64,000 nt of DNA from Pseudomonas fluorescens NCIMB 11764 (GTDB lineage Bacteria; Pseudomonadota; Gammaproteobacteria; Pseudomonadales; Pseudomonadaceae): positions 2,438,001 to 2,502,000 of the forward strand of contig NZ_CP010945.1 in assembly GCF_000293885.2 (NCBI RefSeq), written 5' to 3'. The translations under genes and the position numbers were made by a program. Positions 1-9,351 of the stretch are shown one piece after another. Below the pieces are notes generated by a model. The model was given only the letters and a program-made list of their open reading frames with translations, ran no database searches and was not told the DNA's origin. Numbering within the stretch: the first letter of the stretch is position 1; every line of letters begins with the position of its first letter.

Positions 1-193
1 CATGAATCCGGATCGAGCCTGCGCTCGGTTGTTCAAAACCGGCGATCAGGCGCAAACACGTGGTTTTGCCCGAGCCGGAAGGGCCCAGCATGGAAAAGAA
101 CTCGCCGTCCTGGATGTCGATGGAAACCCGGTCTACGGCTTTCACTTCGCCGAAAAGACGGGAAACGTTGGTGAACTGGACTGCAAGCGTCAT
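1..193 (-). CDS. ydcT: ABC transporter ATP-binding protein, YdcT/PotA type (partial, N-terminus only)
   Basis: The first 64 codons of an ATPase subunit of a polyamine-type ABC importer; the rest lies beyond the window edge. The reverse strand starts with ATG at 193, and the Walker A motif GPSGSGKT falls at about residues 39-46, followed by the usual TCLRLIAGFE context. It lies downstream of a YdcS-type binding protein on the same strand, so it most likely energises uptake of the same substrate, as in the E. coli ydcSTUV operon. A REP pair (272-401) separates it from the binding-protein gene. The gene symbol rests on the neighbours as much as on the short visible protein. Confidence 0.85.
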   Translation of the reverse strand, partial: MTLAVQFTNVSRLFGEVKAVDRVSIDIQDGEFFSMLGPSGSGKTTCLRLIAGFEQPSAGSIRIH

Positions 194-271
194 GGTGCGG
201 TGCTCCGAAAAGGCGAGGGCCGTCACAGCGGCCCCGCCAGGACATCTGAAAAATCTGAATCAGTTGGCGTG

Positions 272-401
272 TGTGGCGAGGGAGCTTGCTCCCGCTGGGT
301 GGCGAAGCCGCCCCAAAACCAGTCATGCGGCCTGTCATGCAGACCGCATCAGCCCTTTTGGGAGTGCTCCGCACTCCAGCGGGAGCAAGCTCCCTCGCCA
401 C
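272..401. repeat. REP inverted pair, family A (GTGGCGAGGGAGCTTGCTCCC)
   Basis: Two inverted copies of a palindromic unit (TGTGGCGAGGGAGCTTGCTC and its complement) flank about 75 bases that contain a second, imperfect inversion. The same unit recurs near 13749, 28930 and 49508, so it is a dispersed intergenic repeat of the Pseudomonas REP type. It sits in the spacer between ydcS and ydcT. Confidence 0.85.
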
Positions 402-415
402 GGGGGGGCGGTGTG

Positions 416-1567
416 TTATCTGCCGCCCATGATCGCGATGTAGTCCTGGGTCCAGCGGCTGTATGGCACGAACTTGCCGCCTTCAGCCTGCGGGGTTTTC
501 CAGAAGGCGATTTTTTCGAACTGGTCGAAACCGTTGGTCTTGCAGCCTTCGGCGCCGAGCAATTCACTCTCTTTGCAGCCCGCGGGAACCGACGGCAACG
601 AACCGAACCAGGCGGCCAGGTCGCCCTGGACCTTCGGTTGCAGCGAATGGTCCATCCACTTGTAGGCACAGTTTGGGTGTTTGGCGTCGGCGTGCAGCAT
701 GGTGGTGTCGGCCCAACCCGTGGCACCTTCTTTCGGAATGACCGAAGCCACCGGCTGCTTGTCCGCCACCAGACCGTTGACCATGTAGCCCCAGGTACTG
801 GACGCCACGACGCCTTCGTTCTTGACGTCACTCATCTGCACGGTCGCGTCATGCCAGTAGCGGTGGATCAACGGCTGCTGTTTGCGCAGCAGGTCCAGCG
901 CGGCTTTGTATTGTTCTTCGTTGAGCTGGTACGGGTCCTTGATCCCCAGTTCCGGCCGTTTCGCCTTGAGGTAGAGCGCCGCATCGGCGATGTAGATCGG
1001 ACCGTCGTAAGCCTGGACCCGGCCCTTGTTGGACTTGCCGTCCGGCAGGGTCTGCTCTTCGAACACCACGCTCCAGCTGTCCGGGGCAGTCTTGAACACG
1101 TTGGTGTTGTACATCAGCACGTTCGGCCCCCACTGGTACGGAGTGCCAAAGGTTTGTTTGTTGACGACGTACCACGGGCCATCCTTGAGACGCGGGTCAA
1201 GGTTCTTCCAGTTCGGAATCAACGCGGTGTTGATCGGCTGTACTCGCTTGCCGACGATCAACCGCAGCGACGCATCGCCCGACGCGGTCACCAGGTCGTA
1301 GCCGCCCTTGGACATCAGGCTGACCATCTCATCGGAAGTGGCGGCCGTTTTCACGTTCACCTTGCAGCCGGTTTCCTTCTCGAAATCGGTCACCCAGTCG
1401 TAGGCCTTGTCGCTTTCGCCACGTTCGATGTAGCCGGGCCAGGCGACGATGTCCAGCTGGCCTTCGCCGGCACCGACGGCTTTCAGCGGTTCGGCGGCCT
1501 GGATGCTGGCGCTCGCCAGCAGCGCCGTGGTGATTGCACTGAGCAGTGCGGTCTTGTGCACGAACAT
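416..1567 (-). CDS. ydcS: Periplasmic substrate-binding protein of a putrescine/polyamine-type ABC transporter (YdcS)
   Basis: A 383-residue extracellular solute-binding protein. The N-terminus has a Sec signal peptide: a lysine near the start, a hydrophobic stretch, and probable cleavage after the AQAA-like IQAAE at about residue 25. The mature part matches my memory of E. coli YdcS closely, including VAWPGYIERG, NVKTAATSDEMVSLM and the C-terminal YSRWTQDYIAIMGGR. YdcS belongs to the PotD/PotF family and is encoded with a transporter implicated in putrescine uptake; E. coli YdcS has also been reported to make polyhydroxybutyrate, which I cannot judge from sequence. The gene follows patD by about 80 bp and precedes ydcT, so uptake and catabolism of a diamine are probably co-transcribed. 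Confidence 0.9.
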   Translation of the reverse strand: MFVHKTALLSAITTALLASASIQAAEPLKAVGAGEGQLDIVAWPGYIERGESDKAYDWVTDFEKETGCKVNVKTAATSDEMVSLMSKGGYDLVTASGDASLRLIVGKRVQPINTALIPNWKNLDPRLKDGPWYVVNKQTFGTPYQWGPNVLMYNTNVFKTAPDSWSVVFEEQTLPDGKSNKGRVQAYDGPIYIADAALYLKAKRPELGIKDPYQLNEEQYKAALDLLRKQQPLIHRYWHDATVQMSDVKNEGVVASSTWGYMVNGLVADKQPVASVIPKEGATGWADTTMLHADAKHPNCAYKWMDHSLQPKVQGDLAAWFGSLPSVPAGCKESELLGAEGCKTNGFDQFEKIAFWKTPQAEGGKFVPYSRWTQDYIAIMGGR

Positions 1568-1649
1568 GGGAATTCCCTCTTCTTTAATTATGGTCGGGGC
1601 AGTTGTGAACGTGGTGAAGCATGCCGTTGGCGGCTTGTTATTAGCGTAG

Positions 1650-3107
1650 TCAGAGATGCTGTCCGTGGCGCGCCATGATGTGCCGCACCACGCTGTAGTC
1701 CTGAAGCGAATCGCTGGAGAGGTCTTTGCCGTAGCCCGAGCGTTTCAGGCCGCCATGGGGCATTTCGCTGACCAGCATGAAGTGACTGTTGATCCAGGTG
1801 CAGCCGTACTGCAAGCGCGCGGCCACTTGCATGGCTTTGTCGAGGTTCTGGGTCCAGACCGAAGACGCGAGGCCGTATTCCGAATCGTTGGCCCAGTCCA
1901 CGGCTTGTTCGAGTTGATCGAAACGGGTCACGGTGACCACAGGCCCGAACACTTCGCGCTGGACGATTTCATCGCTCTGTTTGCAACCGGCGAGCAACGT
2001 CGGCTGGTAATAGAAGCCGGCGCCGGAATGCACGGCCGCGCCAGTCACGCGCTCGATGTGCGGCTGGCCGAGGGCGCGTTCGACGAAACTGGCCACGCGG
2101 TCGCGCTGGCGGGTGCTGATCAGCGGACCGATTTCGTTGTCGGCATCGCGTTTGCCGGCGAAGCGCAGGCTGCTGACCGCCGCACCGAGTTCGGCCACCA
2201 GTCGGTCATGAATTCCGGCCTGTGCATAAATTCGGCAGGCGGCGGTGCAGTCCTGGCCGGCGTTGTAGTAACCGTAGGTGCGCACGCCGTCGACCACGGC
2301 TTGAATGTCGGCATCGTTGCAGACGATCACCGGCGCTTTGCCGCCGAGTTCGAGGTGCGTGCGCTTCAGGGTTTTCGCAGCGGCTTGCAGGATTTTTTGC
2401 CCGGTGACGATATCGCCGGTCAGGGACACCATGCGGATTTTCGGGTGACTGACCAAGTGGCTGCCAACGCCTTCACCGCCGCCACAAATGATGTTGATCA
2501 CGCCGCGCGGCAGGATCTCCGCCAGTGCGGGTGCCAGGGCCAGAATCGACAGCGGCGTGTGCTCGGACGGTTTGAACACCAGCGTATTGCCGGCGGCGAG
2601 GGCGGGGGCGATTTTCCACGCGGCCATCATGATCGGGTAATTCCACGGTGCGATGGACGCAACCACCCCAATAGGATCGCGGCGCACCATGCTGGTGTAA
2701 CCCGGCAAGTATTCGCCACTGAGCTGGCCGGTCTGGCAGCGCACGGCACCGGCGAAGAAGCGGAACACGTCGACCGTCGCGCTCAAGTCGTCCTGTCGGG
2801 CCAGGTGCAAGGGTTTGCCGCAGTTCAGGGATTCGAGGCGGGCGAGCAGGTCGGCTTGTTTTTCGATGGCGTTGGCAATGTCCAGCAGCAGGTTCGAGCG
2901 CTGCTGCGGCGTGGTCCGCGACCAACTGGCGAACGCACGATGGGCCGCGAGGATCGCGGCTTCGACTTGCTCGGTGCTGGCTTCGGCAATGTGCGTCAGC
3001 ACCTCGCCGGTGGCCGGATTGAGGATCGGTTCGACAAAACCCTGACCCGCGACCAGTTCGCCATCGATCAGCAACGCGGTGAACAACGGGGTCTGCGTGC
3101 CAGCCAT
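1650..3107 (-). CDS. patD: Gamma-aminobutyraldehyde dehydrogenase (PatD/YdcW type)
   Basis: A 485-residue NAD-dependent aldehyde dehydrogenase, expected to oxidise 4-aminobutanal from putrescine to GABA. The catalytic Glu is in LELGGKAP (about residue 253) and the nucleophile Cys is in [10 protein letters not shown] (about 287). The stretches [15 protein letters not shown] and [19 protein letters not shown] are very like E. coli PatD. I chose the ATG at 3107 because it has a GAGA-containing Shine-Dalgarno region and gives a length close to PatD (474); an ATG at 3137 would add ten residues. A LysR gene lies 129 bp upstream on the same strand and ydcS directly downstream, as expected for a putrescine uptake and degradation operon. 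Confidence 0.92.
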   Translation of the reverse strand: MAGTQTPLFTALLIDGELVAGQGFVEPILNPATGEVLTHIAEASTEQVEAAILAAHRAFASWSRTTPQQRSNLLLDIANAIEKQADLLARLESLNCGKPLHLARQDDLSATVDVFRFFAGAVRCQTGQLSGEYLPGYTSMVRRDPIGVVASIAPWNYPIMMAAWKIAPALAAGNTLVFKPSEHTPLSILALAPALAEILPRGVINIICGGGEGVGSHLVSHPKIRMVSLTGDIVTGQKILQAAAKTLKRTHLELGGKAPVIVCNDADIQAVVDGVRTYGYYNAGQDCTAACRIYAQAGIHDRLVAELGAAVSSLRFAGKRDADNEIGPLISTRQRDRVASFVERALGQPHIERVTGAAVHSGAGFYYQPTLLAGCKQSDEIVQREVFGPVVTVTRFDQLEQAVDWANDSEYGLASSVWTQNLDKAMQVAARLQYGCTWINSHFMLVSEMPHGGLKRSGYGKDLSSDSLQDYSVVRHIMARHGQHL

Positions 3108-3236
3108 TTTTCTGGATCTCTTTTCTTGTGTGGCCATGCTGCTCCCAGTGACTGAGGCCGGCCGTCTTATAGATGCACCAAGACTAGTGCCCGGACCCGA
3201 GGTCGACAAATACTAAATACTGAAGGTGGCGTTCGA

Positions 3237-4151
3237 TTAAATAGATGGCTTGCGTCCGCCGTGGGGTTGCTCGCGAGCGACCGTCAGAAACGGGTCCACC
3301 AGCGCCGGGCGCGCCGTGCCACGGCGCCAGGCCAAGCCGACGTCGAGGGTCTGGCTCAGGTCGGCGATGGGCCGCGCTTCGATGATGTCGCCCTCCAATG
3401 ACCATGGGCGGTACGTCATGTCGGGCTGGATCGACACGCCTAATCCGGCGGCCACCAGGCTTCGCACCGCCTCGGTCGAAGCGGTTCTGAGGGTAATGCG
3501 CGGTTGAAGTGACGCCGCCGACCACATGCGCTGGGCATTGCGATCCATTTCATCGACGTTCAGCTGTATCAGTGGCTCACGGGCGACGTCGGCGAGGTTG
3601 ATGCTGTCGTGTTCCAGCAGCGGATGCTGGGCCGGCAACCATAATCGATGGGGCGAATGGGTCAGCACTTCCGTTTGCAGGGCGTGGCGGTCCTCGAGGT
3701 TGGAGAGGATCAGCACGCCGACATCGATCTCGCCGCTGACCAGCAAATGCTCGATGTACGGGCGCTCGTCCTCCATCACGCGGATCTCGACGTTGGGGTA
3801 GGCGCGTTGAAAACGGGTGAGCAAATCCGCGAGATAGTAACCGGCGACGAGGCTGGTCACGCCGATGATCAATTGCCCGGCGACCTGGTCGGTGCTTTGT
3901 TGCAGGCTGCGCTTGGCGTTGTCCACCGTCGCCAGAATCAAGTGCGCCTGGCGTAGGAATTGATGTCCTTGGTGGGTCAGAGTCATGCCCTTGGCATGAC
4001 GGTTGAACAGTCCGACGCCGATTTCCTGCTCCAGTTGCTGGATGGCCAGGGTCAGTGTCGATTGGGAAATGAACGCAGTTTGCGCGGCGGCCGAGATCGA
4101 GCCGGTCTCGGCCACGGCGATGAAATGGCGAATCTGACGCAAGGTCATCAT
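3237..4151 (-). CDS. LysR-family transcriptional regulator
   Basis: A 304-residue LysR-type regulator. The winged helix-turn-helix is at residues 2-60, with typical motifs (MTLRQIRHFIAVAETGS, AAQ, ISQSTLTLAIQQLEQEIG), followed by a linker helix and a LysR substrate-binding domain (about residues 90-295). Two consecutive Met codons (4151 and 4148) are possible starts. Unlike many LysR genes it is not divergent from a target: it lies upstream of patD in the same orientation, so control of patD-ydcS is an inference from proximity. The effector cannot be read from the sequence. Confidence 0.85.
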   Translation of the reverse strand: MMTLRQIRHFIAVAETGSISAAAQTAFISQSTLTLAIQQLEQEIGVGLFNRHAKGMTLTHQGHQFLRQAHLILATVDNAKRSLQQSTDQVAGQLIIGVTSLVAGYYLADLLTRFQRAYPNVEIRVMEDERPYIEHLLVSGEIDVGVLILSNLEDRHALQTEVLTHSPHRLWLPAQHPLLEHDSINLADVAREPLIQLNVDEMDRNAQRMWSAASLQPRITLRTASTEAVRSLVAAGLGVSIQPDMTYRPWSLEGDIIEARPIADLSQTLDVGLAWRRGTARPALVDPFLTVAREQPHGGRKPSI

Positions 4152-4337
4152 GAAGAATTACCCGGTGGGCGGTTTTTATAGATTCACTCGAGTGTATATC
4201 TTTTTAATCGATGGGCTTTTTTGCGTTACAGGAGATGAGCAACATCTGGAAGCACTCTCACCGGGAAGGGGTGGGCACTTTCGATCTAGGCTGGTGGCCT
4301 TAAGTGTCGGTAAACCCCTTTCGTGGAGGTGGCAAAA

Positions 4338-5060
4338 ATGATTACCCGTGGATTGCTCGATCAACTACTCAAGTCCGGCCAGGACCTGCTGCAGAACAAG
4401 GCGGGTGGTGCACAGAACAAGGCTTCCAGCGGCGGCCTGGGTGGGCTGCTCGGCGGCAGCGGTGGCTCGGGCGGCCTTGGCAGTTTGCTCTCGGGCGCCG
4501 GTGGAGGTGCACTGGCGGCGGGCGCCATGGGGCTGTTGATCGGCAACAAAAAGGTTCGCAAAGTCGGCGGCAAAGTCGCCATTTACGGCGGCCTCGCAGC
4601 GCTGGGCGTCATTGCCTACAAGGCTTACGGTAACTGGCAGGCCCAGCAGGGCGCTGCACCTCGGGGCGAACCGCAAACGGTGGACCGGGTTCCGGCCGCC
4701 CAGGTCGAGCAACACAGTCAGGCGATCCTCAAGGCGCTGGTGGCCGCGGCCAAGGCTGATGGTCATGTCGATGAGCGCGAGCGCGCGTTGATCGAAGGCG
4801 AGTTCACCAAGCTCGACAACGATCAGGAGCTGCAACACTGGCTGCACGCCGAGCTCAACAAGCCGCTCGATCCAACCGATGTGGCGCGCGCCGCCAGCAC
4901 CCCGGAAATGGCCGCCGAGATGTACATCGCCAGCGTGATGCTGGTGGACGAAGAGAACTTTATGGAGAAGTCCTACCTGGATGAACTCGCTCGGCAGCTG
5001 AAGCTGGAGCCGGGTTTGAAGGCCGAGCTGGAAAAGCAGGTACGCCAGGCTGCCCTTTAA
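4338..5060 (+). CDS. DUF533 / TerB-like inner-membrane protein
   Basis: A 240-residue protein. The N-terminal third is strikingly Gly/Ser-rich (about residues 30-75) and leads into hydrophobic stretches around residues 60-75 and 85-103 (KVAIYGGLAALGVIAYKAYG), probably a membrane segment. The C-terminal half (about 120-240) is an all-helical TerB-like domain with DGHVDERERALIEGEF, an acidic motif typical of tellurite-resistance/DUF533 proteins such as YebE. The ATG at 4338 is preceded by an excellent GGAGGTGG Shine-Dalgarno; a GTG at 4323 is in frame but has no such site. Biochemical function is unknown. It stands alone between the LysR gene and wspA. Confidence 0.85.
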   Translation: MITRGLLDQLLKSGQDLLQNKAGGAQNKASSGGLGGLLGGSGGSGGLGSLLSGAGGGALAAGAMGLLIGNKKVRKVGGKVAIYGGLAALGVIAYKAYGNWQAQQGAAPRGEPQTVDRVPAAQVEQHSQAILKALVAAAKADGHVDERERALIEGEFTKLDNDQELQHWLHAELNKPLDPTDVARAASTPEMAAEMYIASVMLVDEENFMEKSYLDELARQLKLEPGLKAELEKQVRQAAL

Positions 5061-5207
5061 GGCTCAAGATCGCCATCGTCGGAATGCCGCCCAGACCTAG
5101 CCCGCGATGGCGTCACCAGGCGCGTCACTTCATTCAAAGCCACCGCCAACGTTTTTCCTCGAGATGAGAAGCGCCACGCATCCGTCTTATAAATGAAACA
5201 CCGCCCT

Positions 5208-5220
5208 CGGCTATACTCCC
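5208..5220 (+). promoter_or_regulatory. Possible -10 element of the wsp promoter
   Basis: TATACT at 5212-5217 lies about 35 bases before the wspA start. No good -35 hexamer is visible at 16-18 bp spacing, so this is weak evidence. The rest of the 190-base spacer (5061-5250) shows no gene. Confidence 0.3.
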
Positions 5221-5250
5221 CGGCATTTGAAATGGCCCCGAGGACTGACT

Positions 5251-6873
5251 GTGAAGAACTGGACGTTGCGCCAACGCATTTTGGCGAGCTTTGCGGTGAT
5301 TATCGCCATCATGCTGCTGATGGTCGTCGTCTCGTATTCGCGGTTGCTGAAGATTGAAGCGAGCGAAGCCAGCGTTCGCGACGACGCGTTGCCCGGTTTG
5401 TATTACAGCTCAATGGTGCGTAGCGCCTGGGTAGACACTTACCTGCAAACCCAGGAAATGCTCGGCTTGAAAGAAGGGCAGGGTTTTAGCGCTGAAGAGG
5501 CCGAAAAATCCAAAACCTATCAAGCGCACCTGCAGGAGCAGATGGCCCGATATCAGGAAACCGTGACGACCGATGAAGACAAGGTCGAGTACGCCGTCTT
5601 CGAAAAGCTCCATGAGAACTACCACAAAGTCCTGGCCGCAGTGCACGACCTGCACAAGCGTAATCAGGAGGTCGAAGCCATCAAGATGTTCAACGAGCAG
5701 CTGACCCCGGCCTGGACCGCAGGTCGCATGAAGCTCAACGACATCATTCGCGAAAACAAAGCAGTGGCAGATGTTGATGTTGCGAACATCGATGATGCCG
5801 TGATCACCGCGAAAGTCATCATGGGCATCTCCCTGCTGGTGGCGATATTGGCCGCCGGCCTCTGCGGTCTGTTGCTGATGCGCGCGATCATGGCGCCGAT
5901 GAACCGCATCGTGCAGATCCTCGAAATCATGCGCACCGGCGACCTCAGCAGCCGCTTGAACCTGGAGCGCAAGGACGAATTCGGCGCCGTGGAAACCGGC
6001 TTCAACGACATGATGACCGAGCTGACGTCGCTGGTGTCCCAGGCTCAACGCTCGTCGGTGCAGGTCACCACGTCGGTCACCGAGATCGCCGCCACCTCCA
6101 AGCAACAACAAGCCACCGCTACGGAAACCGCCGCCACCACCACGGAAATCGGCGCGACATCCCGTGAAATCGCCGCCACCTCGCGGGATCTGGTACGCAC
6201 CATGACCGAAGTGTCCACCGCTGCCGATCAGGCCTCGGTGGCTGCCGGTTCCGGACAGCAGGGCCTGGCGCGGATGGAAGAAACCATGCATTCGGTGATG
6301 GGCGCAGCCGATCTGGTCAACGCCAAACTGGCGATCCTCAACGAAAAGGCCGGCAACATCAATCAGGTGGTGGTGACCATCGTCAAGGTCGCCGACCAGA
6401 CCAACCTTCTTTCCTTGAACGCGGCCATTGAAGCCGAGAAGGCCGGTGAATACGGCCGCGGGTTTGCCGTGGTCGCCACCGAAGTGCGGCGTCTGGCGGA
6501 CCAGACCGCCGTGGCCACTTATGACATCGAGCAGATGGTGCGCGAGATCCAGTCGGCGGTATCGGCGGGGGTCATGGGCATGGACAAGTTTTCCGAAGAA
6601 GTGCGCCGCGGCATGTCCGAGGTGCAGCAGGTCGGCGAACAGCTGTCGCAGATCATCCATCAGGTTCAGGCGCTGGCGCCGCGGGTGTTGATGGTCAACG
6701 AAGGCATGCAGGCCCAGGCCACCGGTGCCGAACAGATCAACCACGCGCTGGTGCAGTTGGGCGATGCCAGCAGCCAGACCGTCGAGTCCCTGCGCCAGGC
6801 CAGTTTTGCCATCGACGAACTGAGCCAGGTGGCCGTCGGGCTGCGTAGCGGCGTTTCGCGATTCAAAGTCTGA
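5251..6873 (+). CDS. wspA: WspA, methyl-accepting surface-sensing chemoreceptor
   Basis: A 540-residue receptor that starts the Wsp signalling complex. It has an N-terminal membrane helix (about residues 9-28), a periplasmic four-helix-type sensor domain (about 30-185), a second membrane helix (about 188-208), a HAMP domain, and a long cytoplasmic coiled-coil signalling domain with the conserved hairpin tip (ADQTNLLSLNAAIEAEKAGE, FAVVATEVRRLA). The GTG at 5251 follows CGAGGA at good spacing; an upstream in-frame TTG at 5227 has no ribosome site. In P. fluorescens SBW25 and P. aeruginosa, WspA senses surface contact and drives WspE. Its stop codon overlaps the wspB start. Confidence 0.95.
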   Translation: MKNWTLRQRILASFAVIIAIMLLMVVVSYSRLLKIEASEASVRDDALPGLYYSSMVRSAWVDTYLQTQEMLGLKEGQGFSAEEAEKSKTYQAHLQEQMARYQETVTTDEDKVEYAVFEKLHENYHKVLAAVHDLHKRNQEVEAIKMFNEQLTPAWTAGRMKLNDIIRENKAVADVDVANIDDAVITAKVIMGISLLVAILAAGLCGLLLMRAIMAPMNRIVQILEIMRTGDLSSRLNLERKDEFGAVETGFNDMMTELTSLVSQAQRSSVQVTTSVTEIAATSKQQQATATETAATTTEIGATSREIAATSRDLVRTMTEVSTAADQASVAAGSGQQGLARMEETMHSVMGAADLVNAKLAILNEKAGNINQVVVTIVKVADQTNLLSLNAAIEAEKAGEYGRGFAVVATEVRRLADQTAVATYDIEQMVREIQSAVSAGVMGMDKFSEEVRRGMSEVQQVGEQLSQIIHQVQALAPRVLMVNEGMQAQATGAEQINHALVQLGDASSQTVESLRQASFAIDELSQVAVGLRSGVSRFKV

Positions 6874-7409
6874 TGAGCGAACTCACGGCCAAACGCACCG
6901 CCGTGAAGCCGGCGATGCAGGCGTTGTTTCTGCTGTTTCGCATCGGCAGCGAACGCTATGCCCTGCAAGCGATCGAGGTGGCGGAAGTGCTGCCGCGTCT
7001 GCCGTTGAAGCCGATTCCCCGCGCACCGGACTGGGTCGCCGGAGTGTTCGCCTATCGCGGCGCGGTGGTGCCGGTCATCGACCTCAGTGCGCTGACGTTC
7101 GGTTTGCCGGCTCAGGCCCGCACCAGCACGCGCCTGGTGCTGGTCAATTACCGCCCGGACGAAACCGTTGACGCGCAGTTGCTCGGGCTGATCCTGGAAC
7201 AGGCGACCGACACGCTGCGCTGCAACCCGGCGGATTTCCAGCCTTATGGCCTCGACAATCGCCAGGCGCCTTACCTCGGACCTGTTCGCGAAGATGCGCA
7301 AGGTTTGCTGCAATGGGTGCGTGTCGCTGACCTGCTGGATGAACAGGTTCGCGCACTGCTGTTTCCGTCACCGCCACTGGATCCGGCGTTGTTTGAGGAG
7401 CGGCCATGA
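6873..7409 (+). CDS. wspB: WspB, CheW-like coupling protein
   Basis: A 178-residue CheW-domain scaffold that should link WspA to the kinase WspE. The CheW fold is seen in LLFRIGSERYALQAIEVAEVLP near the N-terminus and in WVAGVFAYRGAVVPVIDLSAL (about residues 50-70). The start ATG overlaps the wspA stop (TGATG) and its end overlaps wspC by four bases, which indicates translational coupling. Wsp systems carry two CheW-like proteins; this is the short one, placed second in the operon. Confidence 0.93.
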   Translation: MSELTAKRTAVKPAMQALFLLFRIGSERYALQAIEVAEVLPRLPLKPIPRAPDWVAGVFAYRGAVVPVIDLSALTFGLPAQARTSTRLVLVNYRPDETVDAQLLGLILEQATDTLRCNPADFQPYGLDNRQAPYLGPVREDAQGLLQWVRVADLLDEQVRALLFPSPPLDPALFEERP

Positions 7410-8674
7410 GCAGCGACCAGCGGTTTTTCGATTTTCTCAAGGAACGCATCGGCCTCGACGTAACCTCGGTGGGCCCGGCGATCATCGAGCGTGCCGTGCG
7501 CCAGCGCAGCACTGCATCGCGGTCGCAGACGGCCGATGAGTATTGGCACACCTTGCAGAGCTCGCTGGATGAGCAGCAAGCGCTGATCGAAGCGGTGATC
7601 GTTCCCGAAACCTGGTTTTTCCGTTACCCGGAATCCTTTGCCACCCTGGCGAAACTGGCGACCAAACGCCTGACCGACATCAACCACATGCGTGCGCTGC
7701 GAATCCTCAGCCTGCCGTGTTCCACTGGCGAAGAACCCTATTCCATTGCCATGGCGTTACTGGATGCCGGATTCAAGCCATACCAGTTCAAAGTCGAAGG
7801 CATGGACGTCAGCCCGCTGTCGGTGGAAAAAGCCAGGCGCGCGCTGTACGGCAAGAACTCGTTTCGTGGCCAGGACCTTGCTTTCCGCGAACGGCATTTC
7901 AGCGTTGCGGACGATGGCTATCGCCTCAGCGAGCGAGTCCTGGAACAGGTGCGTTTGCAGGTCGGCAATCTGCTGGATCCGGCGTTGCTGGCCAACGAAC
8001 CACCGTATGACTTCGTGTTCTGCCGCAACCTGCTGATCTATTTCGATCAGCCGACTCAACAACAAGTCTTCGAAGTGCTCAAGCGTCTGACCCATGTCGA
8101 TGGTGTGCTGTTTATCGGCCCGGCCGAGGGCAGTTTGCTGGGGCGCTTTGGCATGCGCTCGATTGGCATTGCGCAGTCTTTCGCGTTCAGTCGCCAGAGC
8201 GCCCCGGCGCCTGAACCTGTTCCAGCCTTTGTGCCGACACGGCTGCCGGCGCGTCAGCCGGTGCGCAGCGTGACGCCGCCGCCCGTTCGCAGCCGGCCTT
8301 TTGCAACCGTGACGCCGCTGCCGTCGGTGGTGAAAGCCGTCAACCCGGACGCCGCCACGTTGCTGGCCAACATCGCCGCACTGGCCAACGAAGGCAAAAG
8401 CGCCGAAGCTCGCGCCGCGTGCGAACGCTATTTGCGCAGCCATGAACCGGTGGCCCAGGTGTTTTACTGGCTCGGCCTGCTCAGCGATGTTGCCGGCAGT
8501 GCTTTCGAAGCCCAGGGTTTCTATCGCAAAGCGTTGTACCTCGAACCGCAACATCCCGACGCGTTGATGCACCTGGCGGCCTTGCTGCAATCCCAGGGCG
8601 ACACGGCGGGCGCCCGACGATTGCAGGACCGCGCCGCCCGCAGCGAGCGCGTAGACAGTGAGCGCAAACGATGA
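7406..8674 (+). CDS. wspC: WspC, CheR-type receptor methyltransferase with TPR tail
   Basis: A 422-residue protein expected to methylate glutamates of WspA using S-adenosylmethionine. The N-terminal CheR domain (about residues 1-270) has the SAM-binding LSLPCSTGEEPYSIAMALLD motif and the conserved FVFCRNLLIYFD. A Pro/Arg-rich linker (about 270-310) joins it to a C-terminal TPR-like helical repeat region (about 320-415; LGLLSDVAGSAFEAQGFYRK and YLEPQHPDALMHLAALLQSQ). The fusion with TPRs is the normal WspC layout. It overlaps both neighbours by four bases (ATGA). Confidence 0.94.
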   Translation: MSSDQRFFDFLKERIGLDVTSVGPAIIERAVRQRSTASRSQTADEYWHTLQSSLDEQQALIEAVIVPETWFFRYPESFATLAKLATKRLTDINHMRALRILSLPCSTGEEPYSIAMALLDAGFKPYQFKVEGMDVSPLSVEKARRALYGKNSFRGQDLAFRERHFSVADDGYRLSERVLEQVRLQVGNLLDPALLANEPPYDFVFCRNLLIYFDQPTQQQVFEVLKRLTHVDGVLFIGPAEGSLLGRFGMRSIGIAQSFAFSRQSAPAPEPVPAFVPTRLPARQPVRSVTPPPVRSRPFATVTPLPSVVKAVNPDAATLLANIAALANEGKSAEARAACERYLRSHEPVAQVFYWLGLLSDVAGSAFEAQGFYRKALYLEPQHPDALMHLAALLQSQGDTAGARRLQDRAARSERVDSERKR

Positions 8675-9351
8675 CCGCCGACACCTTTAGCCTCACCCAT
8701 GAAGATGCCCAGGCCATCGACGATTGCTGGAACCGCATCGGTATCCACGGCGACAAGTCCTGCCCGCTGCTGATCGACCATATTCACTGCCGCAACTGCG
8801 CGGTGTATTCGGCCGCCGCCACGCGTTTGCTTGACCGCTACGCGTTGCAGCAGGATGACTGCGGGCAAGTCTCGGTCGCGGTCGAAAGCGATGTGAAAAC
8901 CCGCTCGCTGTTGATGTTCCGCCTCGGTGAAGAATGGCTGGGCCTGGCCACCCGCAGCCTGGTGGAAGTGGCGCCGCTGCAAGCCATCCATTCCCTGCCG
9001 CACCAGCGCTCCCGGGCCTTGCTTGGCGTGGCGAACGTGCGCGGCGCGCTGGTGGCGTGCCTCTCGCTGGTGGAACTGCTGGGGCTGGACGCCACCAGCA
9101 GCGTGGCTTCAGGCGCGCGCGTGATGCCGCGCATGTTGATCATTGCCGCCCACGGGGGACCGGTGGTGGTGCCGGTGGACGAAGTCGACGGCATCCATGC
9201 CATCGACGAACGCACCCTCGACGCGGCGTCCCTCTCCGGTAGCCAGGCGAGCGCCAAATACACCCGTGGCGTGTTGCAATTCAAAGGTCGCAGCCTGCGC
9301 TGGCTGGATGAAGAACAGCTGCTGTCCGCCGTGACCCGGAGCCTCACATGA
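8671..9351 (+). CDS. wspD: WspD, CheW-like coupling protein with Cys-containing N-terminus
   Basis: A 226-residue protein with a C-terminal CheW domain (about residues 70-220; FRLGEEWLGLATRSLVEVAP and LLGVANVRGALVACLSLVEL). The first 65 residues form an extension with a Cys cluster (DKSCPLLIDHIHCRNC), which resembles other WspD proteins and is of unknown function. It probably bridges WspA to WspE together with WspB. It overlaps wspC and wspE by four bases each. Confidence 0.93.
   Translation: MTADTFSLTHEDAQAIDDCWNRIGIHGDKSCPLLIDHIHCRNCAVYSAAATRLLDRYALQQDDCGQVSVAVESDVKTRSLLMFRLGEEWLGLATRSLVEVAPLQAIHSLPHQRSRALLGVANVRGALVACLSLVELLGLDATSSVASGARVMPRMLIIAAHGGPVVVPVDEVDGIHAIDERTLDAASLSGSQASAKYTRGVLQFKGRSLRWLDEEQLLSAVTRSLT

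Noticed and set aside
2..1678. Long plus-strand open frame opposite ydcS and ydcT
   Set aside because: It runs across a REP pair and antisense to two clearly recognisable genes, and its sequence has no family features. GC-rich codon bias creates such shadow frames.
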